Assembly: GCA_035546335.1 (NCBI GenBank)
Contig: DATKDP010000044.1
Location: 1 to 36,603 of the forward strand
DNA: 36,603 nucleotides
Source of the DNA: DATKDP01 sp035546335
GTDB lineage: Bacteria; Acidobacteriota; Thermoanaerobaculia; Gp7-AA8
Reading direction: 5' to 3'
Part shown: one piece after another, positions 31,182 through 36,603 of the stretch
Position numbering within the stretch: position 1 is the first letter of the stretch
Layout: each line of letters starts with the position of its first letter
Program-made: the position numbers and the translations under genes
Notes under the pieces: model-generated
Told to the model about the DNA's origin: nothing
The model's input: the letters and a program-made list of their open reading frames with translations, nothing else
The model's database searches: none

Positions 31182-31607
31182 ATGGACATCGTATTGAAAC
31201 TGCGTGAACTGAGAAAGATGAGAAAACTGACGCAGCGGGAAGTCTCGCGTCTGACCGGGATCAGCGAAAAGACGATCAGCTCGCTGGAAACCGGGTCGAG
31301 GATCGACGGGCTGAAAATCCGGCAGCTCCGCAAGCTGCTCGCCGTCTATGGAGTCAACGAGCGCCAGTTCTTCGGCCGCGAGCTGGAGAGCGTCCTCGAT
31401 TTCTGGGCCGTCACGCAACGCGACAAGGCGGTGGTACACCTGGCCGAGGAGATGGAGCAGCTTCCACTCTCGATCCAGCGCTCCCTGTTCGAAAAATTTC
31501 AGCTTCTGGTCGACACCGCCTACGACGTTCACGCGATGGAACCGCATCCCTCATCCACCCATCCGGCGGCCGCGAGCGACTGGCAGATGCTCACCTCGCG
31601 CAATTGA
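31182..31607 (+). CDS. Small XRE-family helix-turn-helix regulator
   Basis: 141 residues. The N-terminal HTH_3 domain reads LKLRELRKMRKLTQREVSRLTGIS and SSLETGSRI. The rest is helical with an acidic middle (HLAEEMEQLPLSIQRSLFEKF) and a short loose tail. There is a strong GGGAGG ribosome site 5 nt upstream. Cotranscription with lexA suggests that it is an SOS or damage-linked regulator, but its targets are unknown. Its TGA stop codon is followed at once by GGTCGAGGCTCGGGG repeats. Confidence 0.88.
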   Translation: MDIVLKLRELRKMRKLTQREVSRLTGISEKTISSLETGSRIDGLKIRQLRKLLAVYGVNERQFFGRELESVLDFWAVTQRDKAVVHLAEEMEQLPLSIQRSLFEKFQLLVDTAYDVHAMEPHPSSTHPAAASDWQMLTSRN

Positions 31608-31913
31608 GAGGGTCGAGGCTCGGGGGTCGAGGCTCGGGGCTCGAGGCTCGGGGCTCGGGGTTGGGCTCGGGGTCGGGGGTCGGGGGCTCGACAAGAGAGA
31701 GGTACTGTAGCGCCGCAGTGGCGTCGCCAGTAAGCTTGCGCCGTCGGTTGCGCGTGCGGTGAAGCCATTACCGTCAGCATTCCGGGAAGCGTCTCTGGCG
31801 TCCCGCTCGCAAATGGCTCCTCTCGTCTCTCGTCTCTCACCCCTCGTCTCTCACCTCTCGTCTCTCACCTCTCGTCGAGCCTCGAGCCTCGAGCCTCCAG
31901 CCTCCAGCCTCTA
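31608..31913. repeat. Composite repeat element B (minisatellite–core–inverted minisatellite)
   Basis: A purine-rich tract (31608-31690) begins at the XRE stop codon. The core (31706-31816) matches 30287-30407, with several substitutions and one deletion of about 10 bp. A pyrimidine-rich tract (31817-31913) follows and ends at the stop codon of the sulfatase-TPR gene. It fills the whole convergent spacer. Confidence 0.85.
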
Positions 31914-31914
31914 G

Positions 31915-34077
31915 CTACCTGGCCTCCCCCGCCCGGCGTCTCCATACCCCGGCACCCCGAGGATCGCCGAGCGCGTCGAGGGTCTTCGCCGCCAGAAGGT
32001 ACGACCTTCTTCCCGGGCTCGCAGCCGCCATCTCCTCGAGCATTCGATGACCATCGGCGGTCCGCTCCTGAAGGAAGTAGATGAGTGCCAGATTCGCGTA
32101 GGCCTGACGATTCGATGGAAATGCGCTGATCTCCTGCCGGAAGGCTGCCTCCGCTTCGCGCGTGCGATCCATCCGCGCGAGGAGATCTCCTCGCAGAAAC
32201 GCGAGATTCTGCATGGGCGGCCCGTTCCGCGCCATGATCTCCTTCTCGAGCGCCACGGCGACAGCCAGCGCCTGGGCGAGCTCGCCGCGCGCCGCATGGA
32301 TCTGAGCCAAAAGCAGCGTACCGGTCAGACGATGGCTCTCGAACGCAGCGGCCGCCCTCGCTTCGCGCTCGGCGCGCGGAAGATCGCCGCGAGTCAATGC
32401 GATCTGCCCCGTCAGCTGATGCGCCGCAGGGCGGTTCGTCTCCATCGCCAGAGCGGCATGCGCCTCGGCCTCGTCGAAGCGTCCCAGTTTTTCGAGCACG
32501 GCTCCGAGCGAGAGGGCGAGCTCCGGTGCGAGGCTCGGAGCAACACGGATCGCGTGCTGATACGTTTCGGCCGCTTTCTCGAGCTCGCCCACCTCCTCCC
32601 AGGTCATCGCCAGACGGTTCCAGACGTCGCTCCAGTTCGGGTTCTTCTCGAGGATGGCGGTCAGTGCCCGAATCGCGTCGTCGAATCTCCCCTCACTCGA
32701 CAGACTGAAGGCTCTCTTCACCTCTTCGATGTCGCCGATGCGGTCCTTCGGATCGGGCAGATCGGACGCCATCGTCGGTCTCGCGGGACTGAGATACCCG
32801 AGTGCCGCGAGCTTCTTCGCCTCCTCGGGATCGATGGTCTCCGGTACGGTGATTTCACGCCCGTATTCCTCGAGCTCATTCCGCATCGCGGCGGCGACTC
32901 GGCGCTCGGTTGAGAGCAGATCATGCTTCTCCGCCGGATCCGCGGTCAGGTCGTAGAGCTCCGGCCGCGGCGCATCGATGTAGTGGTATTGACGGCCGGC
33001 GAGCGAGCGTAGATCGCTCCATCCGAGGTGAATCCGCGGGTAGAGAGTTTCCGAGAAGACGCGACGCTCGGCGGGAGACTTCTCCTGGGCGAGCGCCACG
33101 AGCGATTTCCCGCGGAGGCCCGCAGGAAGCTTCGCTCCCGTGAGCTCCGCAATCGTCGGGAGAATGTCGATGAGCTGCGCGGGCGAGACGACGCGCTTTC
33201 CTCGCAGCTCACCCTTCGGAAGCTTGACGATCAGGGGAATGTGGATCGCCTCGCGATAGAGAAAGATTCCGTGCTCTTCCTCACCGTGATCGCCGAGCCC
33301 TTCGCCATGATCCGACATCAGGATCACGACTGCCTTTTCGTAGATTCCGCTTTTTTCGAGGTAGTCGATGAAACGACCGACGATCCGATCGGATTCGGCA
33401 ATCTCTCCATCGTACGGATCGGCGTACCGGCTGCGGAATGGCTCGGGCGGCTCCCACGGCGCATGCGGCTCGAAGAGATGGAGGAAGTAGAAGAACGGCC
33501 TGTCTCCCTGCTCTCCGATCCACTGTTCGGCGATCGTGACACTCTGCTCGCCGGAGCGCTGGAGGCTTCCGACCGCGATGCCCGGCACTACGGAGATCGC
33601 GTCGTCATAGGCGTCGAAATCGGAGGAGATCCCGGTCGCGGTTCGGAGCACGTACGCCGACACCGCGGCACCCGAGCGGTAGCCTGCCTCGCGGAGCAGT
33701 GCGGGTATGGTTCGATGCCGCGCCGAATCGAAAGCGTAGCCGATGTTGTCCCTCACTCCATGCTCCTGCGGCAGCAGTCCGGTGAGCATCGACAGATGCG
33801 CCGGCAGAGTCAGGGGACAGTGGGTGTAAGCATTGTCGAAAACGAGCGCGTCGGAGGCGAGCGCATCGATGTGCGGTGTTTCGACTCCCTGGTAGCCGTA
33901 CAGAGGGAGGCGGTCGGCGCGCAGAGTGTCGATCGAAATGACGATGACCGGCGCACCCGGATGCAGGATCGTCCGCGGCGCGTCACCTTCAGTCTTCCGG
34001 CAACCGGCGATGCTCAGCAGACCGGCGAACAACAACGCCGCTCTCCACCCAATTCGGCGATTCACCCCCCGTTTCAC
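31915..34077 (-). CDS. Sulfatase-superfamily lipoprotein with C-terminal TPR repeats
   Basis: About 720 residues. A lipoprotein signal ends at LLSIAGC (Cys26). The alkaline-phosphatase-superfamily hydrolase domain has the metal-binding SIDTLRADRL (Asp50), and the nucleophile site reads T90-L-P-A-H-L-S-M-L-T-G rather than CxPxR. The residue equivalent to formylglycine is therefore Thr, as in phosphoethanolamine or lipoteichoic-type transferases. Later SDHGEGLGDHGEE holds other metal ligands. From about residue 520 there are tetratricopeptide-like helices. It is probably periplasmic and membrane-anchored. The start is uncertain: GTG at 34077 or 34065; the upstream open frame (to 34275) is repeat DNA. 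Confidence 0.87.
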   Translation of the reverse strand: MKRGVNRRIGWRAALLFAGLLSIAGCRKTEGDAPRTILHPGAPVIVISIDTLRADRLPLYGYQGVETPHIDALASDALVFDNAYTHCPLTLPAHLSMLTGLLPQEHGVRDNIGYAFDSARHRTIPALLREAGYRSGAAVSAYVLRTATGISSDFDAYDDAISVVPGIAVGSLQRSGEQSVTIAEQWIGEQGDRPFFYFLHLFEPHAPWEPPEPFRSRYADPYDGEIAESDRIVGRFIDYLEKSGIYEKAVVILMSDHGEGLGDHGEEEHGIFLYREAIHIPLIVKLPKGELRGKRVVSPAQLIDILPTIAELTGAKLPAGLRGKSLVALAQEKSPAERRVFSETLYPRIHLGWSDLRSLAGRQYHYIDAPRPELYDLTADPAEKHDLLSTERRVAAAMRNELEEYGREITVPETIDPEEAKKLAALGYLSPARPTMASDLPDPKDRIGDIEEVKRAFSLSSEGRFDDAIRALTAILEKNPNWSDVWNRLAMTWEEVGELEKAAETYQHAIRVAPSLAPELALSLGAVLEKLGRFDEAEAHAALAMETNRPAAHQLTGQIALTRGDLPRAEREARAAAAFESHRLTGTLLLAQIHAARGELAQALAVAVALEKEIMARNGPPMQNLAFLRGDLLARMDRTREAEAAFRQEISAFPSNRQAYANLALIYFLQERTADGHRMLEEMAAASPGRRSYLLAAKTLDALGDPRGAGVWRRRAGEAR

Positions 34078-34121
34078 GGACAACCACAACCGACCCCCGG
34101 CATCATTTCTTTCTCCCCCCG

Positions 34122-34176
34122 GGAGAGCGGGCGTCCCGCGCCCGCCCCTGTCGCACCCGCGACGATGCAACCCACC
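34122..34176. repeat. Direct repeat, copy 1 (GC hairpin with GATGCAACCCACC end)
   Basis: 55 bp, matching 34295-34350. It begins GGAGAGCGGGCGTCCCG, contains the hairpin GCGGGCG/CGCCCGC, and ends GCGACGATGCAACCCACC. The spacer between the copies (34177-34294) has no gene. Confidence 0.85.
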
Positions 34177-34294
34177 CACCGCCCCTCGTAGGGAAGAAGC
34201 ATTTGCGCGAGGACCGGAGCAGAGGGCTTGCAACGCGGCAACGCAGCGCAATAGCTTCGTCCGGGTGCTTGCCATGAGCTATCCCAGCCTGCGC

Positions 34295-34350
34295 GGAGAG
34301 CGGGCGTCCCGCGCCCGCCCCTGTCACAACACGCGACGATGCAACCCACC
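34295..34350. repeat. Direct repeat, copy 2
   Basis: 56 bp, partner of 34122-34176, same orientation. Differences are confined to the middle (CTGTCACAACACGC versus CTGTCGCACCCGC). Confidence 0.85.
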
Positions 34351-34439
34351 CGCGGGCGCCAGTCTCTTCTGGTATTCACCTTGCTGGTGATCTAGAGACG
34401 AGGACCGGACCGCAGTCCGGCAAGTGAAGGAGGCGACCG

Positions 34440-34550
34440 ATGGCCGAGATTCGCGTCGAGCGAAAAAAGGGAATACCCGCGTGGGCCTGGATCCTGATTC
34501 TTCTTCTCATCGGCGCCATCGCATGGTTCGCATACACCATGGTGGGATGA
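34440..34550 (+). CDS. Small single-span membrane protein (36 aa)
   Basis: A 36-residue protein: a basic start (MAEIRVERKKGIP) and one hydrophobic helix (AWAWILILLLIGAIAWFAY), ending in TMVG. An AAGGAGG site 6 nt upstream is as strong as any in the window, so it is very likely translated. It lies 92 bp upstream of the PRC-barrel gene on the same strand. The function is unknown. Short proteins like this beside PRC-barrel genes may be envelope-stress factors, which is only a guess. Confidence 0.75.
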   Translation: MAEIRVERKKGIPAWAWILILLLIGAIAWFAYTMVG

Positions 34551-34642
34551 GAACCGCGGGGGCCGGCGGCGCGTCGTGTGTGAAGTGATGCGTATGGTGC
34601 ATTCCGTGAAATGAGACGTCCGAATCAGGAAGGAGCGAGGCA

Positions 34643-35203
34643 ATGGCTGAAAGAAAGCATGAAGTTGCCGGAGAACCGAGGCTTCGCCGCCTCGACGAGA
34701 TGCCGAAGTACCGAGTCGCCGAAGGCGAGCCCGACATTCGTGGATGGGACGTGGTTTCATCCGACCAGAAGAAAATCGGAAAGGTCCACGAGCTCGTCGT
34801 CGATACCGAGAGAATGAAGGTCCGGTATCTCGACATCGAGCTCGATTCGAAGATCCTCGGGATCCCGGAGAAAAGTCACGTGCTCGTGCCGATCGGCGGC
34901 GCCAATCTCGACGATGACGACAGCCGCGTCTACGTCAATCATCTCTCGTCATCGCGGATGGCGGCGATTCCGCCGTACGATCATCGACCGATCACCAGCG
35001 ACTACGAGACGACGATCCGCGGGCTCTTCACCGAGTCGGAGGAACAGACCGACCGTGTCGAGCGTCCCGACTTCTTCGAAGACGAGAAAGAGCGGAGCTT
35101 CTGGGGCCGGCGAAGAGCGGGTCGAGAAGGGAAGGCCTACATGACCCCGGTGGACGAGGCGCTGCGCGAACCGGGCGACGATGAGGATACTGTTCGACGA
35201 TAA
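34643..35203 (+). CDS. PRC-barrel domain protein
   Basis: 186 residues. The PRC-barrel spans about 30-95: DIRGWDVVSSDQKKIGKVHELVVDTERMKVRYLDIEL … HVLVPIGGANLDDDDSRVYV. The C-terminal half is charged and probably disordered. PRC barrels occur in the reaction-centre H subunit, RimM and many stress proteins, where they bind protein or RNA. There is no photosynthesis context here, so a stress or cytoplasmic role is likelier. A good GGAAGGAG site precedes the ATG. Confidence 0.88.
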   Translation: MAERKHEVAGEPRLRRLDEMPKYRVAEGEPDIRGWDVVSSDQKKIGKVHELVVDTERMKVRYLDIELDSKILGIPEKSHVLVPIGGANLDDDDSRVYVNHLSSSRMAAIPPYDHRPITSDYETTIRGLFTESEEQTDRVERPDFFEDEKERSFWGRRRAGREGKAYMTPVDEALREPGDDEDTVRR

Positions 35204-35252
35204 CGCATTCTCTGCCGTCATCCCAAGCCAGGTGATTGCACCACCTGCCGCG

Positions 35253-35340
35253 TCAACCTGAGCGCGAGGCGGACGGGTGGGTGTGAGTGAAGGATCTGCG
35301 TTCTTGGACGGTTGCCGATCGCAGATCCTTCACTCACACC
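35253..35340. repeat. REP-like hairpin repeat, copy 2
   Basis: Positions 35280-35300 and 35320-35340 form a perfect 21-bp inverted repeat around a 19-nt loop, with core GTGAGTGAAGGATCTGCG. Bases 35253-35325 match 7961-8031. It lies between the convergent PRC-barrel and DUF1579 genes and could serve as a bidirectional end structure. Confidence 0.85.
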
Positions 35341-35444
35341 TCCCCCCGCCCTCGTTCAGATGACGACGGGGCCCATGTCTGGGAGTCCCGGGCCAGCGGG
35401 AACTGCGGCCGAAGAGCCGCGCTCCCGCGCCACCTGACGACCGG

Positions 35445-36050
35445 CTACTTCTTTCGTTTGTACGCGATCTCCATCATCATGAAGGGCTTGCCGTCGGGAC
35501 CCGGCGTCCACATCTCGAAGGTGTGATGATCGTTGTCGACGATCTTCAGCTTCTCGGTGATCTGCATCGTTCCCTGGAATGGATCCTCCATCGTTCCGGT
35601 CAGCTCGATCCCTCTCTCTTTTTCCTTCCCTTTTCCCGTGGCCACCATCACTCCGGTGCTCATCGAGTCCATCCAGGTGGAGAAGTACTCCTTCTTCGTG
35701 TTGTCGTAGCCCGAATAGCCGATTCCATGGAACTTCTGGTCCATGAAACTTCCGTCGAAGCGCTGCTCGACGTAGCGGCCTCCGAGAACCCACTGGTGCT
35801 CCGAGGTTCCGCTGCTCTCCATCGCAGGCGCTCCCGGCTGCATGTAGCTCTTCACCACCACGTTCCAGCTTCCGATGATCGGCTCGAGCATCTTGTGCCC
35901 CTCGCCCGGCGTGGAGAGTTTGGCATACGCCTCCATCATCGCCTTCTTATCCATCGGGGGCGACTGAGCGCTCTTCTGTTCCCCGGCGGACACCGCCGTC
36001 ACGGCAAACATCGCCACCAGGGCGAGACTGAACCAACGAGAGACTTTCAT
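35445..36050 (-). CDS. DUF1579 family secreted protein
   Basis: 201 residues with a signal peptide (MKVSRWFSLALVAMFAVTAVSAG). The mature part has the DUF1579 pattern: EGHKMLEPIIGSWNVVVK, LGGRYVEQRFDGSFM, FHGIGYSGYDNTKKEYFSTWMDSMSTG, and a final TFEMWTPGPDGKPF. Members are lipocalin-like beta proteins of unknown role. The ATG at 36050 follows GGAG by 7 nt; an in-frame start 6 codons upstream is less likely. It stands alone on the minus strand. Confidence 0.88.
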   Translation of the reverse strand: MKVSRWFSLALVAMFAVTAVSAGEQKSAQSPPMDKKAMMEAYAKLSTPGEGHKMLEPIIGSWNVVVKSYMQPGAPAMESSGTSEHQWVLGGRYVEQRFDGSFMDQKFHGIGYSGYDNTKKEYFSTWMDSMSTGVMVATGKGKEKERGIELTGTMEDPFQGTMQITEKLKIVDNDHHTFEMWTPGPDGKPFMMMEIAYKRKK

Positions 36051-36308
36051 TTTTCGACTCCTTCTCATTCGTAATTTCGACTTCGGATGAGGAGATTCTA
36101 TGGCGCCGCTGCGGGAACACCAAATTTTCTACTCCCTGTAGAGCGCCAAAGGGCTTGACTTCGGCGGTCGTACATCGGCGATACGCGGCTGAATCTCAAG
36201 GCAGCGAGCCATGGCGGGACGCACGAGCACACCGAGATGGATTCCGGCATGCCGAAGACACGACGGAGTACAATCGCCGGCGTGCAGCCGGACATCTCGA
36301 GACTCGCC

Positions 36309-36344
36309 TTGTCCACTTCGGCCACCTCGTCAACCTAGTCCACC
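36309..36344. repeat. Four 9-bp units (GGTGGACNA-type) after the CstA-like stop
   Basis: On the minus strand GGTGGACTA, GGTTGACGA, GGTGGCCGA and AGTGGACAA follow in tandem, starting 8 bp past the stop codon of the CstA-like gene. The remaining spacer 36051-36308 shows no supported gene. Confidence 0.65.
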
Positions 36345-36352
36345 TGGTTTCC

Positions 36353-36603
36353 TCACGCCGTCTCCGGCAGCAGCGTTCCCTTCCGCTCTCCGCGCAGCGC
36401 GACGAAGGCGCGACCGACAACGAAGAGCGCGAGAACGATGAGTATCAGCGAGGTGATGCTGTTGACCAGCTCGACGGTTGCACCGCTCTTCTTCGCCAGC
36501 TCGAAGTTGCCGATCATCAGACGCACCAGAGCCCAGAGCGTCGTCGTCAGAACGAAGGCCATCGGAATGAGGGTGAAGGCAATCCTTCGTCTCGCCTGGT
36601 AGA
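36353..36603 (-). CDS. C-terminal end of a CstA-like carbon starvation transporter (partial)
   Basis: The frame enters from the right edge and reads YQARRRIAFTLIPMAFVLTT, then a second hydrophobic stretch SITSLILIVLALFVVGRAFV, ending GERKGTLLPETA. The basic-then-hydrophobic 'TLIPMAFVLTTTLWA' pattern and the final helix fit the C-terminus of CstA peptide/pyruvate transporters. Only about 82 residues are visible, so identity is tentative. The ATG at 36562 is internal, not the start. Confidence 0.6.
   Translation of the reverse strand, partial: YQARRRIAFTLIPMAFVLTTTLWALVRLMIGNFELAKKSGATVELVNSITSLILIVLALFVVGRAFVALRGERKGTLLPETA

Noticed and set aside
31915..34275. Full 786-codon frame of the sulfatase gene as annotated from the first ATG
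   Set aside because: The first 66 codons are repeat DNA and precede a good lipoprotein signal peptide, so the start is placed at a GTG near 34077.

Overview
The window is about 36.6 kb of GC-rich chromosome from a Gram-negative (diderm) bacterium. The mix of genes suggests a soil or sediment member of Acidobacteriota or a close relative: type IV pilus motors, heptose-LPS genes, a CBM9/DUF5916 protein, a sulfatase-TPR lipoprotein, class II RNR and NYN-LOTUS. That placement is inference; no rRNA or other taxonomic marker is present. Gene content is mostly housekeeping. The intergenic DNA is unusually rich in hairpins, minisatellites and dispersed repeats.

Layout. 1-3.3 kb: a translation operon on the minus strand, thrS-infC-rpmI. 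It is preceded by what looks like a complete leader-peptide attenuator of thrS and followed by a 167-bp inverted-repeat element lying on the rpmI stop codon. 3.5-8.2 kb (plus strand): a frameshifted DUF481 gene, a tetraloop-hairpin array, a 27-codon stub of a SulP transporter, a DinB-like protein, a large CBM9/DUF5916 outer-membrane protein and the tail of an alpha/beta hydrolase. 8.2-13.1 kb (minus strand): a zinc-ribbon protein, an unrecognised protein, and vitamin-B12-dependent ribonucleotide reductase with paired NrdR boxes, a promoter and a long leader. 13.3-15.3 kb: UbiA-family prenyltransferase and a divergent NYN-LOTUS gene. 15.4-22.5 kb (minus strand): pilB-pilT-pilC-pilS-ruvB. 22.5-25.4 kb (minus strand): LPS heptose genes rfaE1-rfaE2-heptosyltransferase and a small DUF5522 gene. 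25.4-29.2 kb (minus strand): a chemoreceptor-cheW pair and a zinc-ribbon/double-FHA protein. 29.3-31.6 kb (plus strand): diguanylate cyclase, lexA and a small XRE regulator. 31.9-34.1 kb: a TPR-fused sulfatase-superfamily lipoprotein. 34.4-36.6 kb: a 36-residue membrane protein, a PRC-barrel protein, a DUF1579 protein and the C-terminal end of a CstA-like transporter.

How the parts connect. PilB carries two MshEN-type c-di-GMP-binding motifs and a GGDEF protein lies 7 kb away, so second-messenger control of pili is plausible. The CheW/MCP pair and the FHA protein add further surface or motility signalling. The rfaE and heptosyltransferase genes build the LPS inner core of the same envelope.

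The most notable observations are regulatory or structural. (1) A thrS leader ORF with Thr codons and four mutually pairing segments ending in an intrinsic terminator. (2) An AUU start for infC. (3) NrdR box pair plus DnaA-box-like motifs upstream of nrdJ. (4) A pattern in which several unrelated repeat families begin on or just after stop codons, with purine-rich tracts on the left and pyrimidine-rich tracts on the right, sometimes enclosing a conserved core of about 115 bp. No CRISPR array, IS transposase, rRNA or convincing tRNA was seen.
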